A DNA stretch of 49,422 nucleotides from Candidatus Goldiibacteriota bacterium (GCA_018000835.1 JAGNJD010000014.1:1-49422); one strand, 5' to 3'; positions 16,009-25,230 are shown, numbered from the stretch's first letter. Numbers and translations: made by a program. Notes: generated by a model not told the origin, from the sequence alone.

Positions 16009-18227
16009 TGAAAGACGTTGAAACCTTATTAAAAGGAATACAAAAGGAAAATTTTTATAACAAGCAGATAAAAGAGATTATTAAAATTCCGGATAAGAAG
16101 CCTGAATTTGACGTGGATTTCACCCTTTCAAAAAGCATAAAAAAATATCTTGAAAAAATAGGAATCGGACGTTTATATTCCCACCAGGCAGAAGCAATAA
16201 AACATATAAGAAACGGGGAAAACACCGTAATCACCACTCCTACCGCATCAGGCAAAACCATGATATTCAATATTGCGGTTCTGGAAGAAATAGAAAATAA
16301 CCCTTCCGCAAACGGACTTTTTATTTATCCCGCAAAGGCACTGGCAAATGACCAGTTAAACGGACTAAACGAAATGAAAAAATTATCGGGCATTGATTTT
16401 ACCGCGGGCATATACGACGGGGATACGCCTTCAGACAAAAAAAAATTCTTACGTGAAAGTGCAAACGTCATACTTACGAACCCTTACGAACTTCATCAGA
16501 TACTCCCCTATCATTCAAAATGGAAAAAATTCTTCAAAAATCTGAGATATATTGTTATTGATGAATCACACAGATACAGGGGCGTGTTTGGTTCAAACGT
16601 TGCTTTTGTAATAAGGCGGCTGAAAAATGTATTAAAACATTACGATTCAAATCCCGTTTTTATTTTATCTACTGCTTCCCTTGCAAATCCGCTGGAGTTT
16701 GCAGAAAAATTAACCGGAGAAAAATTCACGTTGATAGACAAAAACGGGGCGCCGTCCGGCACAAAATATCTGTGTCTTTGGGATGCATCTGCATTCCCCG
16801 AAAAATCCATCCACACCCAGGTTAAGGACATTCTGCTTTATTCGGCAAAAAACTCGTTTCAGACGCTCGTTTTTACGACTTCAAGACGCCTTGCAGAATT
16901 AATAAGAATGTGGGCAAACAAAGAAAACAAAAACGTGGGAATCCTGTCTTACAGGGCAGGATATGAGCCTTTACAAAGACGTGAGATAGAAAAAAAACTA
17001 AAAAGCGGCGGGATAAAAGGTCTCGTTTCCACAAATGCACTGGAACTCGGCATTGACATTGGCAATCTTGACGTAATAATAATTTCCGGTTATCCGGGGT
17101 CCATCTCCTCTTTCTGGCAGCAGGCCGGGAGAGCCGGCAGGAAAATGCAGCCATCACTCATTTTTTTTCTGCCTTACGACGATGCAATGCAAAAATATAT
17201 GATAAAAAATCCCGAAATCCTGACGGACATGAAATTTGAAAATGCCATAATTTCGCTGGAAAACAAAAACATCGTATCCGGACATCTGTTATGTGCCCTG
17301 TCAGAACTTCCATCCCGTGATAACAAAATTTTTTCCGACGTGGATACGTCAGACGTTTTGCAGGCGTTAATTGACAGGAATCTGGTAAAACAAACTTCAT
17401 CCGGGTTTATTTATTCCGGCGCAGTCCGGCCGCAGAACATCGTCGCACTGAATAATGCAGGAACCGGCAACGTAAAAATAAAATGTAACGGGAAGTTACT
17501 CGAGGAAATTTCAATAACCCGTGCTTATCGTGAAGCACATACGGGTGCAGTTTATCTGCATAACGGGGAAACCTACATCATAAAAACGCTGAATCCGGAA
17601 GAAGGCGTTGCCTATGCAGAAAAAAAAGAATCCGATTATTTCACAGAAGCATTAAAAAACGAAGAAGTAAAAATAACCAACGTAATAAAATCAAAACAAT
17701 ATGAAACTTTCCGTCTGTTTTTCGGAAACGTATCAGTAACCGAACTTTACAAAGGATTTAAGGCAAAAAAATACCGCGAAGTAATCTTTTACGAGGATTT
17801 AAAATTACCACCACTGCATTTTAATACGGAAGCCGTATGGATACAAATAAACGACGAAGTAAAGGAAAAAGTAAAAAAACAAAAATTTGACTTTGACGGT
17901 TCTTTGCATGCGGCAGAACACGCCTTAATTGCCATGTCTCCTTTGTTTGCGATGTGCGACCCCGTTGACCTGGGCGGCGAATCCTACCCTGCTTTTGAAG
18001 ACGGCTCTCCTTACGTCTTTTTATACGATGCCTACGAAGGCGGCATAGGAATTTCGGAAAAGTTATACGACGTTTTTGACGATCTCCTACACCGGACTAT
18101 TGAAATGGTAAAAAAATGCGAATGTGAAAGCGGATGTCCTTCCTGTGTATATGCCCATAACTGCGGCAATAACAACAATCCGATTGACAAGGCAGGCTCG
18201 GTTATGCTTATGGAAAATCTCCAATAA
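16008..18227 (+). CDS. mrfA: MrfA/YprA-like DEAD/DEAH helicase with DUF1998 domain
   Basis: 739 residues. Superfamily 2 motifs: Walker A TPTASGKT (77-84), motif II VIDESHRY (near 184), STASL, and motif VI QQAGRAGR (near 372). The C-terminal DUF1998 domain contains HAAEHALIAMSPL, YDAYEGGIGISE and a four-cysteine cluster CECESGCPSC with a fifth Cys after AHN, which fits the zinc site of YprA/MrfA. Predicted to unwind damaged DNA for the adjacent exonuclease in a nucleotide-excision-like route independent of UvrABC. Confident for family; pathway by homology. Confidence 0.9.
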   Translation: MKDVETLLKGIQKENFYNKQIKEIIKIPDKKPEFDVDFTLSKSIKKYLEKIGIGRLYSHQAEAIKHIRNGENTVITTPTASGKTMIFNIAVLEEIENNPSANGLFIYPAKALANDQLNGLNEMKKLSGIDFTAGIYDGDTPSDKKKFLRESANVILTNPYELHQILPYHSKWKKFFKNLRYIVIDESHRYRGVFGSNVAFVIRRLKNVLKHYDSNPVFILSTASLANPLEFAEKLTGEKFTLIDKNGAPSGTKYLCLWDASAFPEKSIHTQVKDILLYSAKNSFQTLVFTTSRRLAELIRMWANKENKNVGILSYRAGYEPLQRREIEKKLKSGGIKGLVSTNALELGIDIGNLDVIIISGYPGSISSFWQQAGRAGRKMQPSLIFFLPYDDAMQKYMIKNPEILTDMKFENAIISLENKNIVSGHLLCALSELPSRDNKIFSDVDTSDVLQALIDRNLVKQTSSGFIYSGAVRPQNIVALNNAGTGNVKIKCNGKLLEEISITRAYREAHTGAVYLHNGETYIIKTLNPEEGVAYAEKKESDYFTEALKNEEVKITNVIKSKQYETFRLFFGNVSVTELYKGFKAKKYREVIFYEDLKLPPLHFNTEAVWIQINDEVKEKVKKQKFDFDGSLHAAEHALIAMSPLFAMCDPVDLGGESYPAFEDGSPYVFLYDAYEGGIGISEKLYDVFDDLLHRTIEMVKKCECESGCPSCVYAHNCGNNNNPIDKAGSVMLMENLQ

Positions 18228-18311
18228 TACGGACTTCTTATATGTTTTTATAAAATATTTCTACCCGCAGGCATCAATTAAAATGAAAAGTTGATAACTA
18301 CGTTAAATTTT

Positions 18312-18366
18312 GCTTTTACCTGCCATTTTTTGTTGCCGATTGCTGGTTAAATTACTGCATTACAGT
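18312..18366 (+). repeat. Degenerate dispersed repeat, family 2, copy 2
   Basis: Matches 13026-13085 in order and orientation (TTTTACCTGCCATTTTTT, TTGCCG, ACTGCATTACAG). It is followed by a pyrimidine-rich tract and TGCATTTGCCATT. Lies between the convergent 3' ends of mrfA and the DUF11 protein, where no clear terminator is visible. Confidence 0.5.
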
Positions 18367-18442
18367 TTTTGTTTTTCTACTCTCTATTTCCTACTTTATC
18401 ATAATGCATTTGCCATTTATAATCATTCCCGGTCGCTTTCAT

Positions 18443-21253
18443 TTACTGGTTTATCACGAATATTTTTCCGGTTTTTTTCTTTTCCCCATGCTCCCATGAT
18501 ATGACGTAATAATAAATTCCGGTTGAAACTAATTTTCCTTTTATATTTCTCGCATCCCATAATATCGTAGAAGTGACGTTTTTATATGCCTGAACCATTT
18601 CGCCCGATACGGTATAAATTATTACCTTCGTATTCTTTGGGAGATTAATGAATTTTACTGCACCGCCGGATGCTTTATCAGGATAAAACGGATTTGGATA
18701 AACAAAAATTTTTCCAACCGTAAAAGAAACTTCGTTACTATAAACGGTCGTTCTTACGACCGGAAATGGAGACGGATACAAATTAAATTCCGCATCTGCC
18801 GGCTGGACTTTTATGACCTGGCCATCCGGAAGATTTTCGTCTGTTTTTAAAAAATAAGTAACGTAAATTACATCCCCGGGATTCAAATCGCCGACGTTTC
18901 TCTGTATTGACGTTGCCGTCTGCGTCCAGTTGACGTTATCCTTATAATTTTTATCAAACGAAGTGAGAGATGGTATTTCCTGCGTCAATAATATGTCCTG
19001 CGCAACAATGCCGCCTGTATTTTTTACTATCATTCTTATTTCAGCATAACCACCGGAAGACACGGATGTATCAACTGCCTGTAAAATTATTTCCAGTTGT
19101 GCAGGGGCAGGCGTAAAAGTCGGCGTTATTGTAGGCGTATTCGTAGGCGTATTGGTCTGCGTAGGCGTGTTTGTATCGGTTGAAGTCATTGTAATGGTCG
19201 GCGTAATCGTCGGAGTGCCGCATAAAACATTTAAGGACGTTACGTTTGAAAATACCGGATTTGACGACGTGGAACCAATGCCTGCCTGATTGGTAATAGT
19301 GCCGCAGTTGTTTATTGTTCCCCACCAGGTATATGAGCCGCTTTCATTTGCAATGCTTCCGAGGTTCCATCTGATAATGCCGGAATTTATAGAACCAGAA
19401 CCAAGCGGTCCTGCTGAACCGGCGTAATCAATACCGGCAGGTATAGTATCAAACAAAGTTGCATTTGCATTCGTTCTTGGTTCATAAATGACAAAATTAT
19501 CAAAAGAATTCTTTACGTTTGAATCGCCGCGCTGCTCATTTATGCCGGGCCTCCAGTTATTATACGTGCCGAGGCCATCACAACGCCACGTATCATCAAC
19601 CGGGAAATCTGTAGTACTGATTAAATGCCAGACGTTTGGTTCCGGGTCTCCTTTTGGCCATACTCTTGCTTTTAAAGTATAGTATGCTCCTGTCTGCTGG
19701 ACGTCAACCCTCACCCTGTACCATTTATATCCTACTATGTCAACTGTATTGTTGGGTACATGCCACGTTGGTATTCCTCCTGCTGCAACTTTTTGAAAAG
19801 ATAATTTACCCGGTGTATTATCTATGGATAAAATAAGACCTATTGAATACGAATTTGAACCAGACATGCCATTATGCCTGATTATTATCTGCACATCAGA
19901 ACCCTCATATCCGGCCGGTTCAATCATTACATCTGTAACTATCTGCCCCGTGCAAAAATTATTGTCAGGTCCTGCAAGTAAAAGTCCTGGATAATGCTGG
20001 TTGGCAGATGCTGATCCGCGTAAATATTTATCTCCGCTGCCGCATGGTTCAACTACTTCCCATACTCCTTCGTCAGTCCCGTAAGGAATTGAAATAAAGC
20101 CGGGCGGCGGGCTGCCATTACCGGGGCCCACCGATGAATCCCATTCACCTGCATCACCATATCTCGTTCCAGTCGTCAGTTCGTCAAATGAATTATACGA
20201 CTTCATGTTTGAGCCATTAATTTCGTATTCGAGAGTATAAGTTATTGTCTGGCCAACAGATAAACTATCTTCATTTTGATATTTCTTTATTGTCATTGCT
20301 GCCTGTCCGACGGTTACATCTACTGATGACGTTTTTGTTCCGGAAGAAGGCATGTTGCCCTGAGCCACATTCGTTATTTTTGTTCCAGGAGTTGCAGGTG
20401 GATTTACCAGGGAGACGAGGAACCACACAGAGCCGGATGCAATGCCTGCAATGCCTGTTCTGTCCGGAAACGTCCATGTAATCGGCCCTGACGTATCGCC
20501 GGCAGAAGGAGCGCTGGTTAAAACAGGAATTCCGGGGCCTGCTTTTACAAACCTGACAACGTTTCCCGCCGGCAGGTTGTCTGTAATCGTCAATCTGCCG
20601 TTGCCATAAGTATAATCAATGGTATAAAGTATCAAATCACCATCGTTTTGAGCCACGCCTTCTGCTTTTTTATGAATCGTAAAATCGGCAGGGGGAACTG
20701 GAATGGTCCAGCTCAAAGTTGATAAATTACAATTCCCATTTAATCCGGCCCACTCAGTTGAACCAAAATAATAATTTTTTGCTCCAACGTGCAGATAAAG
20801 ATTTTTAACGTCGCAGCCCGGGAAATTATTTGCATCCGGAATTTTTATTTTGAAACTATGATGGACAGATGCAGAACTTGCACTACCGCCGCAATCCGTG
20901 CAATCAAATGGTCCATCCCAGTCAGGTCCGGAACCGCCGTTATAACCCGCATCTGCGCCTGATTGTCCAAGCGTATTTACTCCAACTCCCCAACTGCTCA
21001 CAACCAATACCTGACCATTTGTCGGAAATGGCAGGACGTTACTGAAACTTGAAACTGCAATTACTATGTTTGCAGGGTTCACATACTGCCCTATGCATAA
21101 ATCAAAAGAAATTGTTACTTCTTCGCCAAAATTTGGATTTGACGGCGTCATTGTAAGATTGTATATTTTTGGCTCTGCGAATAAAGAAAAACATAAAAAA
21201 GCAAAAAAAATCATTGTAAAAGATAATCTTTTTTTATTTTGCCTTAATCTCAT
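18443..21253 (-). CDS. Secreted DUF11-repeat protein with T9SS-like C-terminal sorting domain
   Basis: 936 residues. Signal peptide 1-27 (hydrophobic run ending FSLFAEPK). A beta-rich N-terminal domain reaches about 180. DUF11-like modules start near 190 (FTIHKKAEGVAQNDGD) and 318 (MTIKKYQNEDSLSVG). A concanavalin/LamG-like region spans about 385-600. A Thr/Pro linker (TNTPTQTNTPTNTPT) lies near 700, followed by a third DUF11-like module. The last about 85 residues (KIFVYPNPFYPD, KVIIYTVSGEMVQ, STGIYYYVI) resemble type A sorting domains of T9SS cargo or FlgD-like Ig domains. Predicted cell-surface or released protein. Sigma-70 promoter at 21300-21328. Confidence 0.88.
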   Translation of the reverse strand: MRLRQNKKRLSFTMIFFAFLCFSLFAEPKIYNLTMTPSNPNFGEEVTISFDLCIGQYVNPANIVIAVSSFSNVLPFPTNGQVLVVSSWGVGVNTLGQSGADAGYNGGSGPDWDGPFDCTDCGGSASSASVHHSFKIKIPDANNFPGCDVKNLYLHVGAKNYYFGSTEWAGLNGNCNLSTLSWTIPVPPADFTIHKKAEGVAQNDGDLILYTIDYTYGNGRLTITDNLPAGNVVRFVKAGPGIPVLTSAPSAGDTSGPITWTFPDRTGIAGIASGSVWFLVSLVNPPATPGTKITNVAQGNMPSSGTKTSSVDVTVGQAAMTIKKYQNEDSLSVGQTITYTLEYEINGSNMKSYNSFDELTTGTRYGDAGEWDSSVGPGNGSPPPGFISIPYGTDEGVWEVVEPCGSGDKYLRGSASANQHYPGLLLAGPDNNFCTGQIVTDVMIEPAGYEGSDVQIIIRHNGMSGSNSYSIGLILSIDNTPGKLSFQKVAAGGIPTWHVPNNTVDIVGYKWYRVRVDVQQTGAYYTLKARVWPKGDPEPNVWHLISTTDFPVDDTWRCDGLGTYNNWRPGINEQRGDSNVKNSFDNFVIYEPRTNANATLFDTIPAGIDYAGSAGPLGSGSINSGIIRWNLGSIANESGSYTWWGTINNCGTITNQAGIGSTSSNPVFSNVTSLNVLCGTPTITPTITMTSTDTNTPTQTNTPTNTPTITPTFTPAPAQLEIILQAVDTSVSSGGYAEIRMIVKNTGGIVAQDILLTQEIPSLTSFDKNYKDNVNWTQTATSIQRNVGDLNPGDVIYVTYFLKTDENLPDGQVIKVQPADAEFNLYPSPFPVVRTTVYSNEVSFTVGKIFVYPNPFYPDKASGGAVKFINLPKNTKVIIYTVSGEMVQAYKNVTSTILWDARNIKGKLVSTGIYYYVISWEHGEKKKTGKIFVINQ

Positions 21254-21299
21254 AATCTTTCCCTTTTGTTTAATTTTGTTAAATTAATGTTACAAAATA

Positions 21300-21328
21300 A
21301 TTATAACATAAAAACGCAAAAAAAGCAA
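21300..21328 (-). promoter_or_regulatory. Sigma-70-type promoter for the 936-residue surface protein
   Basis: Minus strand: TTGCTT (21323-21328), 17-nt spacer, TATAAT (21300-21305), leader about 40 nt. Identical hexamers and spacing to the promoter at 12926-12954. Confidence 0.65.
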
Positions 21329-21408
21329 AATCAATTTTAGAGGGGTTTTTCATTGAATTTAAACTGAGTTAAATGAATTTGGACGTAAAAATATAATAAT
21401 TTAATAAG

Positions 21409-22251
21409 TTAAATAATGTATCTGGAAACAGAAACTATGATAGAAATTATAAGGGTAAAAAAAATGTAAATAATAACGGCATAATATGCTTCTTTTATGT
21501 TTTGAAAGTTTAAATGCAGCCTTGCATTTAAAATCTTATCAAGAAAAACGGGAATAAACGCAACGAATAAAATGCCGGGCAAAGAAAATAATGCCCAGAA
21601 CCGGAATATTTTTTTTTGTAAATCAGCCGGGAGATTAGGTAAAAGCGGATATATTATGTAATTCAGCATTAAAAGAAGCGCGATTATTGACAACGGCAAA
21701 ATAAAAAAGACGTAAAAATTACGTAAAATCTTTTTGTTGGATTTTTTTGCTTCTATGATGTTTTTAATGCCGCCAACGCTCGTTAAAACTTTATATTGCC
21801 TTAAAAAAATGTTCGTTGCCCACATTTCAAATTTGATGAACGAACCTGAAATTTCATTCCACATATATGCAGCATAAACAATTATCCAGATGATAATCCA
21901 CATAATTTTACCGGCTAAAATCGCGGAATGTAAAAAAATGACTGTAACTATTGAAACACAAAAAAGAATTATCATGTCTATCTGCGACATGTAAACGGAT
22001 ATTTTTTCACAAAATCTGTAAAATACGTATTGCTTCATTATGTCTTCCAGTTCCGTTTGCTGCTTTACAAGAGTATTAATCATTAAATCTTCCTGGCCGT
22101 ATATCTGTGAGTCAACTGAATATCGCTCAATTTTTTTCGTTATTCTCTCATAATACCCCCAGAAGCTGTCGCGGACGAGCCGGAAAAATCCGTCAAGAAC
22201 GTTATATAACATGAGGAATGAAAGCCAGAAAAGAAAAAAATAGACAGCCAA
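21409..22251 (-). CDS. Multipass membrane protein of unknown function
   Basis: About 280 residues with a TTG start chosen at 22251, because GGAGG lies eight bases upstream; the frame extends 5 codons further to another TTG at 22266 that has no such site. About six hydrophobic helices: one at the N-terminus, two in the middle, and three in the last 110 residues. I recognise no family. It is the third and last gene of the Kelch lipoprotein operon, 98 bp after the small lipoprotein. Confidence 0.65.
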   Translation of the reverse strand: MAVYFFLFWLSFLMLYNVLDGFFRLVRDSFWGYYERITKKIERYSVDSQIYGQEDLMINTLVKQQTELEDIMKQYVFYRFCEKISVYMSQIDMIILFCVSIVTVIFLHSAILAGKIMWIIIWIIVYAAYMWNEISGSFIKFEMWATNIFLRQYKVLTSVGGIKNIIEAKKSNKKILRNFYVFFILPLSIIALLLMLNYIIYPLLPNLPADLQKKIFRFWALFSLPGILFVAFIPVFLDKILNARLHLNFQNIKEAYYAVIIYIFFTLIISIIVSVSRYII

Positions 22252-22349
22252 AAAATACACCTCCAATAAGACGTCATCTGTTTCTTATTGCCGGTTATCT
22301 GCCTAAAACGCATAAATTACAAATGCCACTATGAAATATATATTTTTTT

Positions 22350-22811
22350 TTAGCGGACAGGAATACTGTCCGTCCGGAATTTTTTCAGATTTCTGTAACC
22401 ATCAAACGGCTTTTCAAGAAAAAACGTGCTTATTATCTTGTATTCTCCTTTTTCATCGTATTCAAGTATGACTTTATGATATGAAATTCCTTTTTCGCTT
22501 AGTCCGGAAAAAAATATGGTAATGGATCTGTCGCCCTGTTCATAAAAATAAGAATCCGGCACCAGTCTTTCAAGAGCAACGTATTTTGTTTTGAATTTTT
22601 TTGACGTATTTTCAAGGAAATCAATGCCAAATATTTTTTTCATTTTTTCATCACACATCTGATATGCCTTATTAAAATTGTTTTCAACGTATATGGCGTT
22701 TAAAAAACTTTCTGCCATGTCTCTTGCTTTTTCCGGGTTATGCTGCCATAAAAAATTGCAACCGGAAAACATCAGAACAAAAACGCATGCATATTTCACC
22801 AGTTTTTTCAT
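22350..22811 (-). CDS. Small lipoprotein
   Basis: 153 residues. The start at ATG 22811 forms an ATGA overlap with the Kelch gene's TGA, and GGAG lies 6 bases upstream, so the two are translationally coupled. A longer start at 22823 would place the site inside the gene. Signal sequence MKKLVKYACVFVLMFSGC with a lipobox (FSGC). The mature part resembles small DUF4878/NTF2-like lipoproteins in tone (residues AMAESFLNAI-like helix, then beta strands) but I cannot assign it firmly. Outer- or inner-membrane lipoprotein; function unknown. Confidence 0.72.
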   Translation of the reverse strand: MKKLVKYACVFVLMFSGCNFLWQHNPEKARDMAESFLNAIYVENNFNKAYQMCDEKMKKIFGIDFLENTSKKFKTKYVALERLVPDSYFYEQGDRSITIFFSGLSEKGISYHKVILEYDEKGEYKIISTFFLEKPFDGYRNLKKFRTDSIPVR

Positions 22812-23803
22812 TTCGTGCTCCATATACCGTTCGTAAATTCTTTGCCGTTCACCATTCCTCCCAGCAGCCAGAGCCGGTCGCGGTATGATATTATACTGAA
22901 ACCGGATAAATTTTCCGGAAATTTTTTAAATTTTATTTCTTCCCATTTTTTGCCATCATCAGACCACCAGATGTCCGTTTTCTCATCTTTGCCTTTTTGC
23001 CCGCCTATAATCCACATTCTTCCGCCAAATACGGTTAAAGACGCATTTTTTCTCGGCTGAAATGAAGCATTACCGGTAGCCAGTTCCCAGTCAACGCCGT
23101 TTATTGAAAACCAGACGTCATTTAATAATTGCCCTTTTTTTTCGCCTGCAATAAGCCATATTTTGCTTTTATAAACCACCAGGCCCGCATTTTTTCGCGG
23201 GCTGTATATTGTTTCAGGATTTACGTTATGCTTTTTCCATTCTTTACCATCCTTTGTAATCCAGACGTCGTTTTTTTCATCCTTGCCGTCGTATCCTGCA
23301 ACTAAAAATAAATGTTCATTAAACGTAAAAATGTTATGCCCTGCCCTTTTACCAAACGGCGGATTTTCAGTTATGGCATTAAACGTTAATCCATCTTCCG
23401 AAACCCATACGTCCGACAAAATTTTATTTTCTTTGCAGGTTATGCCGCCTATTACCCATAACTTATTATCATATACACAAACGGCATGTTCTTTTCTTGG
23501 CTGAAATTCTGCGTGTGGCGTTGAAGTTGACCACGTTTCAAGATTATTAGAATACCAGATGTCATTTTTACAATTATCTGCATCTCCCCCTATGAGCCAT
23601 ACCCTGCCTTTGAATTCTATGCTGCAATGACCCGCTTTGGGAGTAAATGAAGATTTAACTTCCATCTCCTGCCATTCCCTGCCGGATGGAGTAGGTGTGG
23701 CTCCAGGCGTCGTCTGCCACAACGGCTGTGATGGTCCTGCCGTTTTTGAGCAGGAACCAATCAATAATACAAGCAATAAAATCACAAAAACGTTACTTTT
23801 CAT
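22808..23803 (-). CDS. Kelch-type beta-propeller lipoprotein
   Basis: 331 residues. The signal ends in LLIGSC, a lipobox. A short Pro/Thr spacer is followed by six Kelch-like repeats of about 48 residues, each with a hydrophobic strand then GG or AG, DIW/DVW and W (for example VWLIGGDADNCKNDIWY, LWVIGG, MWIIGGQKGKDEKTDIWW), predicting a six-bladed propeller on the cell surface. Such domains usually bind proteins or glycans. First gene of a three-gene operon behind a perfect consensus promoter, so it may be strongly expressed. Confidence 0.88.
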   Translation of the reverse strand: MKSNVFVILLLVLLIGSCSKTAGPSQPLWQTTPGATPTPSGREWQEMEVKSSFTPKAGHCSIEFKGRVWLIGGDADNCKNDIWYSNNLETWSTSTPHAEFQPRKEHAVCVYDNKLWVIGGITCKENKILSDVWVSEDGLTFNAITENPPFGKRAGHNIFTFNEHLFLVAGYDGKDEKNDVWITKDGKEWKKHNVNPETIYSPRKNAGLVVYKSKIWLIAGEKKGQLLNDVWFSINGVDWELATGNASFQPRKNASLTVFGGRMWIIGGQKGKDEKTDIWWSDDGKKWEEIKFKKFPENLSGFSIISYRDRLWLLGGMVNGKEFTNGIWSTK

Positions 23804-23829
23804 TTTTTTCCTTCCAGAAATTTTTATAC

Positions 23830-23858
23830 ATTATATATTTAAAAAAAAATTTTGTCAA
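23830..23858 (-). promoter_or_regulatory. Perfect consensus sigma-70 promoter for the Kelch lipoprotein operon
   Basis: Minus strand: TTGACA (23853-23858), 17-nt A/T-only spacer, TATAAT (23830-23835), leader about 20 nt with a GGAAGGA ribosome binding site. Confidence 0.85.
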
Positions 23859-23879
23859 AAATAATGTTCGCTTTTAATA

Positions 23880-24045
23880 ATGCGTTAGTAATGTTCCGAT
23901 GACTTCGCCGGCGACATTTTAAAAGGTAGTGGATTGCTTTGCTTCGCCCGCTTTGGTTACATTTTTACATTTTAATCTGCTCGCCGACTTTGTCGGTTCG
24001 CAAAATATGTAAGGCACCGACTCCGTCCATAGTATAGACCGCTGA
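23880..24045. other. GC-richer palindromic intergenic patch
   Basis: Several short palindromes in a locally GC-richer stretch: TCGCCGGCGA near 23907, a GTGGATTGCTTTGCTTCG tract, and GCCGAC-TTT-GTCGGT near 23984, the last bracketed by ACATTTT and AAAATATGT. It resembles decayed REP elements or a decayed gene. No open frame is supported. Confidence 0.4.
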
Positions 24046-24807
24046 TTATTTACTGCACACAACCACTATCTGGGGACTTGAAAATGATATCGGGTCTCCA
24101 TTATAATTCCCGTAAATATTTTCTATTTTAAAACCTGCCGCAGAAAGCAAAGATACAATGTCCCTTGGAGTATATAACCTTTGAAAAAACTCACTTTCTT
24201 CCTCAACCTCCCATTTTTCATTTACTATTTTATAACGGGAATGTAATACGTTTCTTACAAAATCAAATTCGTTTATCTGGACGTTTGTTTTGCCGTCTTT
24301 TCTTTTCATTTTTGTATCTTCAAATTTTTTATCTGCCAAAAAAAACAAATTCAGGCAATCAAGAATAAATCTGCCGTTCTTATTAAGCGAATCATACAAA
24401 GATTTAAACGCTTTTATTTGTTCGTCGTCGTCAAAAAAACCAACCGAACAAAACATGCAGGTCGCAAAATCATATTTGACATCAGTCGGAGTATTTCTGC
24501 AGTCAACGCATACAGTTGTTAAAGGGAGATTTTCACGCGTAAAAATTTCTTTTGCGTGAAGCAGACGGTCCTGCATTATGTCAAGAATTGTAACCTTAAA
24601 ACCTTCCCTTGCAAAATGAATGGATATTCGTCCCCACCCCCCACACCAGTCAAGTATACTGCTCCCTTTTTTAACGTCAAGCAATCTTATCACATCTTTT
24701 GCCAATTTTTTGTTTTCTTCTTCTGAATACTGGGAGCAATAAAATTTTTCGTCAAAATTTGTTTCAAAAAATTTTTTAATTACTTCCCGGCAATCATCCA
24801 AATTCAT
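24046..24807 (-). CDS. Class I SAM-dependent methyltransferase
   Basis: 253 residues. Motif I LDWCGGWGRISIHFA at about 53-67, followed by VTILDIMQDRL (acidic end of strand 2) and YDFATCMFCSVGFF (motif II region). The rest fits a Rossmann-like SAM fold. The substrate is unknown. GGGGTGA precedes the ATG. It follows the EF-Tu-like small gene by 69 bp. Confidence 0.85.
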   Translation of the reverse strand: MNLDDCREVIKKFFETNFDEKFYCSQYSEEENKKLAKDVIRLLDVKKGSSILDWCGGWGRISIHFAREGFKVTILDIMQDRLLHAKEIFTRENLPLTTVCVDCRNTPTDVKYDFATCMFCSVGFFDDDEQIKAFKSLYDSLNKNGRFILDCLNLFFLADKKFEDTKMKRKDGKTNVQINEFDFVRNVLHSRYKIVNEKWEVEEESEFFQRLYTPRDIVSLLSAAGFKIENIYGNYNGDPISFSSPQIVVVCSK

Positions 24808-24876
24808 TTATTTCACCCCGTTGATCCGCTCTTTCCCCTTATTTTATATCCTTGCTCCAAATCCTCATCCTCATCC

Positions 24877-25128
24877 TTATCCTATTACCTTATATATAAT
24901 GTCACCTTTCCTTACCTTTGATTCTACCTTTATTCCCACAGAATCCCCTATATTTGCATTTGACACATCTTTTTTGTCTATCTGCATTGAAGCAACTTTT
25001 TGCATTAAGTTTGTTGTATGCCCCTGTATGTGTATCGTATCGCCAAGCGTCAGTTCGTCATCCAGTTTAAAAGCAGCAACGTTTACCTTTGGATAAAAAT
25101 CATCCACCACGCCAATTTTCTTTTCCAT
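24877..25128 (-). CDS. Small EF-Tu domain-2-like protein
   Basis: 83 residues forming one beta-barrel: KIGVVDDFYPKVNVAAFKL, then LTLGDTIHIQGHTTNL and VGIKVESKVRKGDIIYKV. This matches the short translation-elongation-factor-like proteins that elsewhere often neighbour U32 peptidases. There is no GTPase domain, so it is not an elongation factor. No U32 peptidase is in the window. Between the DUF1846 gene and the methyltransferase on the same strand. Function unknown. Confidence 0.82.
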   Translation of the reverse strand: MEKKIGVVDDFYPKVNVAAFKLDDELTLGDTIHIQGHTTNLMQKVASMQIDKKDVSNANIGDSVGIKVESKVRKGDIIYKVIG

Positions 25129-25230
25129 AAAACCACTTCCTATTGTATGAAATTCATTAACTCAATTATAATGATTTCCCCTATATATTGCCGTCTTATA
25201 ATGTATTTTCAAATAACTGACGTCAATGAT

